This document shows positions 1 through 10,632 of a stretch of DNA of 64,000 nt, piece after piece (position 1 is the first letter of the stretch; each line of letters opens with the position of its first letter). The notes under the pieces were generated by a model. The model saw only the letters and a list, made by a program, of their open reading frames with translations, made no database searches and had not been told where the DNA came from. The translations under genes were made by a program, and so were the position numbers. Source of the DNA: Siphonodentalium dalli (lineage: Eukaryota; Mollusca; Scaphopoda; Gadilida; Siphonodentaliidae); the NCBI GenBank assembly GCA_032622095.1, contig CP136065.1, positions 156,989,577-157,053,576 on the forward strand, written 5' to 3'.

Positions 1-594
1 TTAGTTGTCTCTTTAAATTTCTATCAAAATTTACATTTCATAAATTAAACATATGAATAACCTACAGTTTTTGTTTGAATATTAGTACTGATATATCTCA
101 TCAGTGTCTGAAAATAAATATTCGATATTTCTTTCCAGATATGAATGAGATGTTTATGGTATTCAAACAAAAACTGTAGACCTGTGTTCTTTTTATTATG
201 TGCACCTTATTAATGATTACAGTTGCTAAATTATGCAGCATTTTCACTAAGCACAACAAATTAAACAATACACGGAAAAGCAACACCTGGTTGACCTAAA
301 TTTCTGACACAGATCAGCTGATATGTAGCAAACCACTTTCAAGTGATGATGTCATAATGTCGTTTGGCAAGCTACAGTGAAAATATTGACAAAAAGCTAC
401 AATGAAATAACAAAATCGTATTTCACTGTAGCTTTACGTTTTATGTTTTGGTGATTTTCCGCTATTTTATAGGCAAAGCATATAATAAAGTATAATATTC
501 ACATACATAATTGAATATCTGTGAAAAAAATTGGTTTAGAGAGATGATTTTACATTACCTATACACAGTTAGCATGATAAAACAATAGAACTAC
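1..594. other. AT-rich flank with small palindromes, no gene seen
   Basis: No coding region is recognisable. Two short inverted repeats are visible. One is at 62-179, described separately. In the other, an AAGCTACAGTGAAA-type segment near 369 is mirrored by TTTCACTGTAGCTT ending near 435. The rest is AT-rich sequence with frequent stops in all frames. Confidence 0.6.
62..179. repeat. Short foldback (MITE-like) repeat
   Basis: The left end reads CTACAGTTTTTGTTTGAAT and the right end is its near-perfect reverse complement (ATTCAAACAAAAACTGTAG), giving roughly 20-bp arms around an AT-rich centre of about 80 bp. It has no coding capacity. The size and symmetry suggest a MITE. No target duplication is obvious, so the superfamily is unassigned. 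Confidence 0.5.
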
Positions 595-1727
595 CACTGT
601 GTAGGAACTGTTACATCGGAAGTCGTTCTATCGCCGGTATTGTGATGGTTCTTGCCTGATTTGTTACGGTTCCTGATGATTGAAAATAATTATTTTTGTG
701 ACAAAATCACGCATAATTATAAATATCTTGAATATATTATACTTTCCTGAATGAACAGAGACTGGCAGAAGTGCCGTGTTATCGAAACCTGAACTCTAGA
801 CCACAATTAACTCGGTATTAAGCGAGTTAATGTGTAAATATCAACATGTTATCACTGAAAATCAAGCCACGTGGACGCAATTTCTTTGTTTTTCGTGGCG
901 TATAAAATATGAAACGCATTCTGAAGACAAACACTGACTATAAAGTATACCCGTGTTATTCTTCTGTAAAATAGCTGAGAAAGTATCCCGATAGGGGTTG
1001 ATAATTCGGAGCTGTGGCCTCGTAATCAACACGGGTGCGTGTTATGGTTCTATTTCAAACCAATCATGGCTGTGACGGTTCTGTACATGAGATTTATTCA
1101 AACTATTTCTGCACTTTGGTCCAAAAATTGTCTTGTGTATCTGACATTTTAAACCAGATAATGACTGTAGCTTATGTAATTTGCATAATAGAACAGGTAT
1201 ATTAAGAAATAACACAATACCTAATACGGGAGATTAAGTGACATTAATAGGCAGAAATAAAATATTGAAAGTCTTGATGAGTATAGTATCACAATCATGC
1301 CCGCCTATATAAATGACCAATGGTAATATAAATCTACTTTCAGGAGAATATGAGATGTTATATTCATTTACTTAATCTGGGCATTATTGAAAGATCCAGG
1401 TGTGACAATATTTCAATGCCAGCGCCATCATATTTCCTCCTCTGAAGTCCGCCTGAGGGACATTTACACATGTTTGTCACCCAGACATGAATATAACTTA
1501 TGAAATCACGTTCAACTGAATCATTGATAGATTATGACGTGATTGGGGTGGTGGGGGGGACTTGGGGGAGGGGTGTCTATCCCCAACTTTGGACAAATGT
1601 TCAACAGTTACAAATTTCTTATCTTACAATAGATTGGTTTGAAATTTAACACCAACAACATATTGAAATTGTTCTCTTAGTTTGATTTGACAACAATTTA
1701 ATAGTGGGGCTTTGTATTAAATAATGT

Positions 1728-1772
1728 ATGCTCTTTTGCAAAAATAAATCATCTCTCTCTCTATCTCTCTCT
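1728..1772. repeat. CT-rich simple repeat
   Basis: A run of TC dinucleotides with a few interruptions, inside the hAT-like element. The short overlapping ORFs across it are low-complexity artefacts. Confidence 0.7.
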
Positions 1773-2269
1773 CCATCTGTTGAGAACATTTCCAATCTTG
1801 TAGAGGTGGGGGCATCAGGTTGGAAACTTCCAACACTTGGGAATCTTGAAGCCAGTCTAGATGATTTTTGCAATTTTCAGGTTCAGATATCCACATTTTC
1901 TCACTGGGCCCATGTATCCTGAGTTTCTCCCCCGGTTTGCATGGTAGCCAATCAAAGGCTACTGATCACTTCACTTCAGAATGGCATACAATCAGGAGCT
2001 ATAATGTGTCATGCAGTTGGGAAAAACCAACGCCCAGGCCTTGTGCACGAGTTTGGTCTGTTTCAAGGGGATGGTGCGGTTGGAAATTCCAAGGTGGACG
2101 CCCCAGCATTGGAGACCCTCCAGCCCACGTCCCTGCTCACTTGAGACGTTCTCAGCGAGGAATAATAATGTGCCTTATAATAGCCAGGTTCAGACACCCA
2201 TAACACTGATTTCTAATGATTCATTTGTATGAATGTTTAGCTAATAATTCAAACAATCTGTTAATGCAT

Positions 2270-2565
2270 TTTGAATTTAATAGCTGAGCATTCCTACAAA
2301 TGAATCAATAGGATTCAAGTCGCTGCTCATTACAAAACATTTAGTCACCAAAGCATTAACATCCATATAATAATATATTTGTAACTGCATGATACTTTTC
2401 TCTTTTTTATATGTTATTGCTTGTTGAACTTAATAGCTAAGCATTCCTACAAATTAATCAATAGGATTCAAGTCAATTCTCATTACAGCGCATTTAGTAA
2501 CCAAAGGTTTAACATCCATATAATAATATTTGTAACTGTAGGATTCTTTGTTTTTTTATATTTTC
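2270..2565. repeat. Direct duplication of about 153 bp
   Basis: Two adjacent copies share AATAGCT(G/A)AGCATTCCTAC, then AATCAATAGGATTCAAGTC, then AACATCCATATAATAATAT, spaced by about 153 bp and moderately diverged. It lies inside the hAT-like element and is non-coding. Confidence 0.75.
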
Positions 2566-2812
2566 TATTAAAAAATCCCTAGTCAATCTAAAATATGATT
2601 GATTGAAAGGTTATCGTGCTTGAATATGCTATAATAGCTGCATATTCTAGAATTGTAGAATTTAACCTAGATAATCAGCATCCAGCAAGCGGATGCCCGA
2701 CATAAACTTCATAAACTGCGTAATCAGAAAATTGTATGGGTGTCAACGAACTTTTAACGTCTTATTTTTGGCTTTTTTGTTGAGTTAAATACGTCTACGA
2801 AAATAGACAACA

Positions 2813-3362
2813 CTAGCCGATGTGCCCCCTCTTCATACGGGCTATTTAGGGATTTATTTGTGATCGTCTCTGCCTGGATAAACTATTGTTTGATCGGCCC
2901 GGAAACATGCCTATATGAGCCAATATGGTCATGGTCAAGGACACGGTCGCACATGAAATTGGACCCACCCATATTGTTCACGGGATCAAAGTAGGCCTAC
3001 ATTATACCAAATTTGAATCGGATCGGTCGAGGTCCAGAAACATGCCTATATGAGCGTATATGAGCGAGGTCAAGGACACGGTCGCAAGTGAAATTGGACC
3101 CGCCCATATTGTTCCCGTGATCAAAGTAGACCCAGCTACCAAATTTGAGTGGGATCGGTCGAGGTCCAGAAACATGCCTATATGAACGTATTTGAGCGAG
3201 GTCAAGGACACAAGGTCGCACGTGAATTTGGACCCGCCCATATTGTTTCCCGGATCAAAGTAGGCCTACACACCAAATTTGAGTCATATCGGTCGAGCAT
3301 TTTTTCGAGTCTATAACACAAATACATACATACAGACAGAAGTTCCAAAAATATATAACAGA
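2813..3362 (-). mobile_element. Non-autonomous Helitron with tandem core, 550 bp
   Basis: Read on the minus strand, the element starts TCTGTTATATATTTTTGG and ends with a GC-rich hairpin (GCCC/GGGC arms, plus 2824-2847) followed shortly by CTAG. It sits between A (minus, 3363) and T (minus, 2812). A 5' TC, a 3' hairpin plus CTAG and insertion into an AT dinucleotide without duplication are canonical Helitron features. The core is about three copies of a 120-130 bp unit holding 'GAAACATGCCTATATGAGC' and 'GACCCGCCCATATTGTT'. No Rep/helicase is present, so it is non-autonomous. The Helitron at 15539-16189 shares both termini with a different core. Confidence 0.8.
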
Positions 3363-3984
3363 TAAAATACAAGACAGATAACTCTATATATCCCATCTAC
3401 GCTCACGCTTTCCGAAGTCCAGCGCTATGAAATTTCACTATTGTTAACCGGCTATTGACTCATGGAAATGTTTGGCCTGCAAAACGCGTTATTTTTCAAA
3501 CTAGCTGGCGACTTTGTGAATTTTGAAAGGCGTAACACAGGTCATTGAATAAGTATGGAAAGGCAGTGTAATTCATCGAAATTAATGACAAGTGGTGCAA
3601 AATTGGCAGTTTGAACCATGTACCATGGCAAATATTAGCCATAGTTTTACCCGTATAGAACGATTAAATGGGGAGAGAACCGACTCGATCAGGAGAGAAC
3701 CCAAACAATTATCAAAATTCGCGTTTTTTGTCATTGTTATGACTAGCACAACGAAAGTTTCGTTATTAACACGCTCATTGGTGCCACAGATTGTGATGGG
3801 ATTGAAAATAACTAATCAAATTATCACCTAGATGCCTCAAAATTGCGTTTTAACTGTCAAAAAGTCGTGAAAATGTATAATTTCGATCATCAGGAACTGT
3901 CACAAATCAGTCAAGAACCATCACAAACTGGCGATAGAACGATTTCCGATGTAACAGTTCCTACACAGTGAGAACTACCACACA

Positions 3985-4095
3985 CATAAATGTTGTCCAC
4001 ACGCCCACCCAGTCATAGATGTTATAGATATGCCCACACTAGGCAGTATGCCACAAGGGGTATGCACTGGGTGATAGTCCATCTCTTGTTTTATA
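3985..4095 (-). mobile_element. 5' end fragment of a Helitron-like tandem-core element
   Basis: On the minus strand this reads ACAAGAGATGGACTATCACC followed by GTGCATACCCC and a GGGCATATCTATAAC-type segment. It matches in order the 5' end of the element at 46141-46996. The remainder of the element is absent; the sequence stops where the hAT-like element begins. Confidence 0.6.
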
Positions 4096-4099
4096 TAGA

Positions 4100-5555
4100 C
4101 ATGAACAACAAGCGATAAAACCCTAAGATTATTTTTTTGTCATGTAGGTGCTGGGTGGGGGAAGATATCCTGACCTGGACATCTTCCCCCCAACCCCAAA
4201 CCCTGACTCAAAAAACTTGTTCTCAGAAGAAGTTAATTTCTCGCTGTTTCATGACTATATAAAGCAAAACAAGCGATAAAACCATAAGATTATTTTTTTG
4301 TCATGTAGGTGCTGGGTGGGGGGAAGATATACTGACCTGGACATCTCCCCCCCCCTACCCCAAACCCTGACTCAAAAAACTTGTTCTCAGAAGAAGTTAA
4401 TTTCTCGCTGTTTCATGACTATATAAAGCAAAACAAGCAATAAAACCATAAGATTATTTTGTTGTCATGTAGGTGCTGGGTGGGGGGGGGGGGAGATATC
4501 CTGACCTGGACATTCCCCCCCCCCCCCCCCACCCCAAACCCTGACTCAAAAAACTTGTTCTCAGAAGAAGTTAATTTCTCGCTGTTTCATGACTATATAA
4601 AGCAAAACAAGCGATAAAACCATAAGATTATTTTTTTGTCATGTAGGTGCTGGGTGGGGGGGGGGGGGGGGGGGGGAGATATCCTGACCTGGACATTCCC
4701 CCCCCCCCCCACCCCAAACCCTGACTCAAAAAACTTGTTCTCAGAAGAAGTTAATTTCTCGCTGTTTCATGACTATATAAAGCAAAACAAGCGATAAAAC
4801 CATAAGATTATTTTTTTGTCATGTAGGTGCTGGGTGGGGGGGGGGGGGGGGAGATATCCTGACCTGGACATTCCCCCCCCCCAACCAAAACCCTGACTCA
4901 AAAAAGTTGTTCTCAGAAGAAGTTAATTTCTCGCTGTTTCATGACTTTATAAAGCAAAACAAGCGATAAAACCATAAGATTATTTTTTTGTCATGTAGGT
5001 GCTGGGTGGGGGGGGTGGGGGGGGGGGGGGGGGGGGGGGAGATATCCTGACCTGGACATCTCCCCCCCCCCCCCCACCCCAAACCCTGACTCAAAAAACT
5101 TGTTCTCAGAAGAAGTTAATTTCTCGCTGTTTCATGACTATATAAAGCAAAACAAGCAATAAAACCATAAGATTATTTTTTTGTCATGTAGGTGCTGGGT
5201 GGGGGGGAAGATATCCTGACCTGGACATTTCCCCCCCCCCCCAAACCCTGACTCAAAAAACTTTTTCTCAGAAGAAGTTAATTTCTCGCTGTTTCATGAC
5301 TATATAAAGCAAAACAAGCAATAAATCCATACAATGATTTATTTGTCATGTAGGTGCTGGGTGGGGGGGGGGGGGGGGAGATATCCTGACCTGGACATCT
5401 CCCCCCCCCCCCCACCCCAAACCCTGACTCAAACAACTTTCTCTTGGAGAAGCTAATTTCTCGCTGTTTCATTACTATATAAAGCAAAATAAGCGATAAA
5501 ACCATAAGATGATTTTTTTGTCATGTAGGTGCGGGGTGGGGGGGTGGAATATCCA
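4100..5555. repeat. Poly-G/poly-C minisatellite, about 9 copies of 160-190 bp
   Basis: Each unit runs AAGCGATAAAACCATAAG, a T tract, GTCATGTAGGTGCTGGGTGG, a G tract, AGATATCCTGACCTGGACAT, a C tract, CCAAACCCTGACTCAAAAAA, then GAAGTTAATTTCTCGCTG and a TATATAAAGC segment. Unit starts fall near 4110, 4270, 4435, 4610, 4790, 4960, 5150, 5310 and 5490. Units are nearly identical outside the G and C tracts, which vary in length (the G tract is longest near 5010-5039), so they account for most of the period variation. G and C tracts within a unit can pair with each other. Spurious proline- and glycine-rich ORFs arise here. Confidence 0.9.
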
Positions 5556-5643
5556 AGCCTGGACGTTTGAAAGAAAAGAAAAAAATTGAATTAAAAAAAA
5601 ACATTTTTCTGGTCATTTCATGAACAGACAATCAAATTTGTGA

Positions 5644-6583
5644 ACAAGAGCTACGCTGGGCGTGCAAAATACGCCCTCTCTGGGGAAAAAAGGGGCATAT
5701 CTCTGGTAAAAATTGGCGGACGAAACTCAAATTTGAACTTGACCTGTGTTTTGGTGGGAGAAAGTAATATACCAAATTATCATTGAATCCGATAAGCTCT
5801 AGTAAAGTTATCATCCGGACAACAAATTTCAGGGATTTTCTAAGTCAAATTACGTCAAATAAGGGGCACAACTCCGGTGAAAATTGGCGGACGGAACCCA
5901 AATTCGAACTTGAGCTGTCTTTTCTCCTAATAAACCCACATACCAAATTTGATTGAAATCGGTTCACTCTAGTTAAAGTTATCATCCGGACAACAAATTT
6001 CAGGGATTTTCTAAGTCAAATTACATAAAAAAAGGGGCCATAACTCTCGCAAAAATTATCGGATTAAAACGAAATTTGGACTTGAGCTGTATTTCGATAT
6101 ATGCAATCCACAAAAAACGGGTTTTGCGTATAAACATTCCAAAATCGAGTTATCATCCGGAAACCAAAAAACATAAGAAAAACTTAATTTTCTGAGTCGA
6201 AAAAGGGGCATAACTCTGCCAAAAATGGTCGGACAGAACCCAAGTTCGAACTTGACCTGTGTTTTGGTGGGAGAAAGTAATATACCAAATTTGGATTCAT
6301 TCCGATAAACTATACTAAAGTTATCATCCGGACAACAAATTTCAAGGATTTTCTAAGTAAAAAAACTTCAAATAAGGGGCATAACTCCGGTGAAAATTGG
6401 CGGGCGGAACCCAAATTCGAACTTGAACTTACTTTTCGGCTAATAAACCCACATACCAAATTTTATTAAATTTGGTTCCCTCTAACTAAAGTTATCATCC
6501 GGACAACAGGTTAACGGACGCCCGCCCGGACGGACAGACCAATACTATAATGCGGCCTTTTTTTCAAAAGGGCGTATAAAAAA
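5644..6583 (+). mobile_element. Full-length Helitron-like tandem-core element (HINE/pearl-like)
   Basis: It starts ACAAGAGCTACG, with a subterminal AATACGCCC that is inverted at the 3' end as GGGCGTAT. It ends with a hairpin (GCGGCC-T/A-rich-GGGCG) followed by TATAAAAAA. The core is five to six imperfect copies of a unit of about 165 bp holding 'AAAGTTATCATCCGGACAAC' and 'GGGGCATAACTCCGGTGAAA', and it ends in a GGACGGAC-type stretch near 6512-6540. This architecture (5' subterminal inverted repeat, tandem core, short tetranucleotide tract, 3' hairpin) matches Helentron-associated or bivalve 'pearl' elements. It interrupts the G/C minisatellite: ACATTTTTCTGG(T/C)CATTTCA occurs on both sides. 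Confidence 0.7.
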
Positions 6584-6599
6584 CTAATTTTGTCACCTT

Positions 6600-6775
6600 T
6601 TTTTTTTTAAATAAAAAAAAAATTAATATATTTTTGTTTTAATCTCAAAAAACATTTTTCTGGCCATTTCAGAACCAAACGATATGATATGAGTGAAATT
6701 ATTTTTTAGTCGTACATGGGGGGGGGGGAAATATCCAGGGTGGGGGGGAGATATCCTGGGGTGGGAGATGACGTG
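6600..6775. repeat. Displaced remnant of the G/C minisatellite
   Basis: A poly-A/T stretch, then ACATTTTTCTGGCCATTTCA, then G tracts followed by AAATATCCAGG and AGATATCCTGG repeat the unit structure of the array at 4100-5555. The array seems to have been continuous before the element at 5644-6583 inserted. Confidence 0.6.
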
Positions 6776-6887
6776 TTACACCGGCACTCAACGTGTTAAT
6801 TTTGTTCTTCTGTATTGTATTGCAAACATTTCTTTCTGACATGCAAAATGCCACTTCCTCCATTAGAACACTTGTCTAGGTATGTTG

Positions 6888-7010
6888 TCGTGGTTGCAGT
6901 ACATTGTCCGATCAGGCATTAATGGCTGACCCATGTACATGCCTCGGTGTGTGCACATTAAAGAAAGCTACTGGAGTCACCACAGCCACAGGTGACAGGG
7001 TTATAAAATT
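6888..7010 (+). mobile_element. Fragment of a tRNA-type SINE body
   Basis: The segment containing TAATGGCTGACCC, GTGTGTGCACATTAAAG and AAGC matches, in order, the body of the SINE at 55203-55690 (CTAATGGCTGTCCC, GTGCGCACGTTAAAC, AAAGATCC). The tRNA-like head is not visible here, so this is a 5'-truncated or diverged copy. Confidence 0.45.
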
Positions 7011-7063
7011 ACTTGGCGGGGTAGCACGTGGACCAGTGCATCTATAACCTGAATTGGTTCCTG

Positions 7064-7231
7064 CACTGAAATATCACAGGCCTTCTAAACAGTGAGTGAT
7101 AAATAATTAAAATAATTTTTTTATTAATATTTTAATACCTGTAAGTAGATATCTACTTATAGGTATATATTAATAAAATTTTTAGTTTAATTATTTATCA
7201 CTCACTGTTTAGAAGGCATGTGTGAAATATC
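7064..7231. repeat. Near-perfect foldback MITE
   Basis: The arms starting CCTTCTAAACAGTGAGTG (7081) are mirrored up to 7216, with weaker similarity extending 10-15 bp further out on each side. The centre is the self-complementary AAGTAGATATCTACTT. Apart from a few A/T length differences the whole segment forms one hairpin. A more distant inverted pair (7025-7075 against about 9305-9352, sharing CCAGTGCATCTATAAC) brackets it. Confidence 0.75.
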
Positions 7232-7256
7232 TACAGTCCAGATACAGATTACCAAT

Positions 7257-7690
7257 ACAGTAAAACCTCTCCAATTCGGACCCTCTACAATCCGAATCCC
7301 TCTCCATTCCGAATGAAATGTTCGGTCCCGTATTTACCCAAGTGCATTGTCACTAATGAGTACCTCTGTAATCCGAAACCTCTGTACTCCGAATACCGGA
7401 TGACTTTATTGGTCCATAAGTGAACAAATACACTAATGTTTACCTCCAAAATCCGAACGCTTATATCTATGGAAGAGACCGAACACAATCAGTTAAAAGG
7501 TAATGATGTGAACGTTTCCGTTTTTGAGTTGACCTGTGTGTGACCTCGATCAGCATCACAGTTAGTTACAAACGGACGAAGTGTTCTTGGTAAATTAATC
7601 AAATTTAATTACAAATTAAAACGAATAAAATAATAATAAGAAAATTATTATACACTGTAATTACAAATTAAAAATTATTATCACATCCCA
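7257..7690. mobile_element. One end of a pogo/Tigger-like DNA transposon
   Basis: It starts TA-CAGTAAAACCTCTCCAA followed by repeated ATTCGGACC/AATCCGAA motifs, the usual look of Tc1/mariner-class pogo and Jerky termini (established pattern, recognised by eye). No matching opposite end lies nearby. It shares an AAATTAAAAC(G/A)AATAAAAT segment (about 7612-7640) with 19040-19070, and a TIR of the same type closes the block ending at 19861. No transposase ORF is preserved. Confidence 0.5.
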
Positions 7691-9000
7691 AAGGTTGTTT
7701 TACGGTTCGTAAGCGATGCAAATATAGTTGTGAAGTCACTAATTTTTATACTATCAACCTCAATTTTTTTTTTAAACATCCGGGCGATTCGGACCTATGG
7801 GCCCCTATGGTGGCCGCCATGTTGGAATAACCTCGAACCAGATGAATTGACAAATTAACAAAACAAATTTATTTTGCTTCTTTGATCAGCCTCCCAAATA
7901 GTAACACTATTAAATTTGAAAAACACAAGCACCCTTATTCAAAATGAAATGATCAATGTGGATTTAGTTGACATAGGCGCATAGCATTCGGCAAACCTCG
8001 TCAGATTCCGAACCGTTTCAGTTTGAAATTACGTCCCCTGGCCCATAGCAATGTTACAAATGGACGAAATGGTGACGTAATTTTCGTTACAAAATGGCTG
8101 CGCCCAGGTGCAAGAAGTTATCGGCGAGTGCATATTCGAAATTCTTCGTTGTTCTTGTGGTGAATTTTATTGGTATAAGCCCATCGATTGGGCATACATT
8201 GTGTGTGAAGCCTCCATACCTCTGGTTGAACAGTGAAAGTGAAACTCAGTCAGTCGAAAAGAAACTGAATGATAAATCTGTGACTGAAAAAATATGAAAA
8301 TCAAAATGATGGTCAGTAACCACGGTTATTTGACTTATTCTGTTCAATTTTAAGTCTTGTGCCTTTAACTTCTCCAAATTTAATTGTTAATAGCTGACAC
8401 TGTCAGGTGCAAGAAGTCAATCAGAAAATGGACGTTTTAGTTTTACTTTAGAGCTGACTGATTTTATTCATTTACTTTTACTAAATTACTATTACTAATA
8501 CTAGTAATAGTAATCATTAGTATATTTAGTTTTCAATGACTTCAGGCTCAGCATCACCCACTCACTGAGTCACTGTGACTCGGGTCAGAATACAATTCTA
8601 GCCATCTAGACTAGTCTACATACAATTTCAAACGTGATAAACATGTGTAACCTAGTGAACTGATAACTAATTAAGTGAGTCCATTATGATTATAAACTTG
8701 GTCAGTGAAGGAAAAGAAGAACATCTCCCAATCGCCAATGATTCGGTCTTGGCACACTGCAGAGTGTAGTGACTAGTGAGAGGATTCCTGTGAAGGACAG
8801 AGCAAGTTAAACATAACAAATATGATGCATTAACCATTAATAACACCATTAACGGTAACTTGTTTTACCATTCTCACCTACTAAATATTTCATGATTCTA
8901 ACACTGTGTTCTCACTCTCAAGATTTAAGTGACTTTGTGGTTGATTTTGCTTTGCGTCCTAACACTCATGTAATTTCTCCCAGGCAATTATTTTAATTTG
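7691..9000. other. No gene recognised
   Basis: AT-rich intergenic sequence. An ORF at 8094-8297 on the plus strand begins 'MAAPRCKKLSAS' and has a hydrophobic stretch, but no supporting splice or homology evidence is visible. No long repeats are seen by eye. Confidence 0.5.
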
Positions 9001-9006
9001 TATATA

Positions 9007-9232
9007 CTCTCAGATCCCTAACAATAGTGTCAGATTGTCCTACATGATTGTTAATTTTGGATAAAATTCTCAACGATCATTCAATTATTTGGCACAGAGA
9101 CATATATAGAACTAAATTAAAATAGAATTAAATAGAATTAAATTTCCATCACTATTATTAATTTCAGCCTAAATCTCCACTTTCACTATTATTGAACTAA
9201 TGAACATCACAATGATTAGGCACCTGAGAGAG
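9007..9232. mobile_element. Tc1/mariner-type MITE (CTCTCAGGTGCC family), diverged copy
   Basis: Terminal inverted repeats of the CTCTCAG(G/A)T(G/C)CCTAA type lie between TA dinucleotides (TA at 9005-9006 and 9233-9234). The interior shares CACTATTATTAATTTCAGCC with the copy at 13914-14088. Non-coding. TA flanks fit Tc1/mariner duplications, but TA is common in this AT-rich sequence. Confidence 0.65.
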
Positions 9233-9519
9233 TACGATATCAGCTCACAAAAGTCACAAACAAGCATGCAATCTTGAGCTGGGACCAGCCCTACTGTATC
9301 TGTAGATATTGCAGTGTGGGAACCTTTCGGTTATAGATGCACTGGTCACGGTAGTAGATTATCGAGGAACAAGTATTAACAACAAAGGGAAATATATTCC
9401 CTGCTCAATGTTATAAAGTTTGGTGTCAGAACAGGTTTGAACATAAAAAAAAAATTCCCAGGTTTTGTACTATGCAATTGGTGTAATATGATCTCTAGTA
9501 ATCTCTATGGGCATAGCTA

Positions 9520-10632
9520 TAGAGGTGCCACGATTATCTATTTTGATAATCGATAATCGGTCATCAATAATCGAGTATAATCGATTAATCGTACATAATA
9601 ATAATAACATCAGTAGAAGTATTCCATGATATGGCCTATTGCCATATTGGCTGGGTGCTGGTTAACTGCTATCGCTGCTTGTTTGAGGCATCGGCTGATG
9701 TAATTTTTGTGTTAATAAAGTGCATCATATACCACCGGTAATGACTAATGAGCACAATGTATTCAATACAAGCACAGTTCTCGGCGATGTCATGGTTATA
9801 ATATTTGTGAGTTCATTGGAACGAACGTAGCGATTAATTTAACAGCCAAACATACAAGCAATATAAAAGTAGGAATGGACTGACGGTGGTTACTAAAAAA
9901 AAGGAATCTAATGTTACGGAAACTATAAGTTTCAGCGAACTTCCAGAGCATGGATAACAATTACAAAGGTGGGCCCCTGCCCGCAAATTTCAGGACTCAG
10001 AACAAGTTAAGTATTTGGTAATAGTTAATTTCATTTAGCAGTCACCACACTATAAGCAATAGCCTGTACTAGTAACATCTAAGTATACTTATACAAACAA
10101 AGTATACTTGCTGCAAATGACACCGCCGAGAATATCACTGATTAAAATGCCGTAGGTTCCCTGATTTCGAGAGAATGTCAATCAACTCCCCTTTGGTCCA
10201 ATGAGATTCAAGGACGAGGGCATTCAGTTCACTGACAGTCAGCCCATTTCAAAGACGTAGTGCCGCCTTTCTTGTAGAAATATACAACGATGTCGGAATA
10301 AGTTCAAAGCTGCAGTGCCGCCATCATGGCGCCATGCAATTTGAAGAATATACAATGACTCGAAGAGTAACCATGTCATCAAATGAACTGCCGGCTGTTT
10401 GCAACATATACTAGTAGTACTCAAGTTGTCGGAATCTCTTTGATACATGATCAAATGTTGTTAACCCCTCAGTTGTATATTAAACTGTGTAAAACAATCA
10501 GGGTATTCAACAATAACCGGCATTTTCCAACGTCCGAAATAAATAACGCAGATTAATCGACGACGGAAATGGTAATCGATTATCGGCTTTATCAACGGTT
10601 CATCGATTATACGATTAATCGTGGCACCCCTA
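9520..10632. mobile_element. Non-autonomous hAT transposon, 1113 bp
   Basis: The terminal repeats are TAGAGGTGCCACGATTA and TAATCGTGGCACCCCTA, followed inward on both sides by ATCGATTA-rich sequence. An exact 8-bp direct repeat CATAGCTA flanks the element (9512-9519 and 10633-10640), diagnostic of hAT insertion. No transposase-like ORF is seen, so it is a deletion derivative or MITE-type element that would depend on a hAT transposase elsewhere. The clean duplication indicates a fairly recent or well-preserved insertion. Confidence 0.9.

Larger units (their letters stand above)
595..3970. mobile_element. Non-autonomous hAT-like DNA transposon, 3.4 kb
   Basis: The terminal inverted repeats begin CACTGTGTAGGAACTG, and the similarity runs inward for about 100 bp (590-700 mirrored by 3870-3970). 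An exact 8-bp direct repeat AGAACTAC flanks both ends (587-594 and 3971-3978). An 8-bp target duplication is the hallmark of the hAT superfamily; the class call is inferred from it. No transposase-like ORF is seen inside; the ORFs near 1650-2230 are short and unrecognised. The element carries a later Helitron insertion (2813-3362) and a direct duplication at 2270-2565, so it is old and inactive. Confidence 0.8.

Noticed and set aside
4100-5555. Proline/glycine-rich protein coding (for example the ORF at 5278-5505, minus)
   Set aside because: The ORF crosses G and C tracts of variable length inside a tandem array, so no frame is maintained between units.
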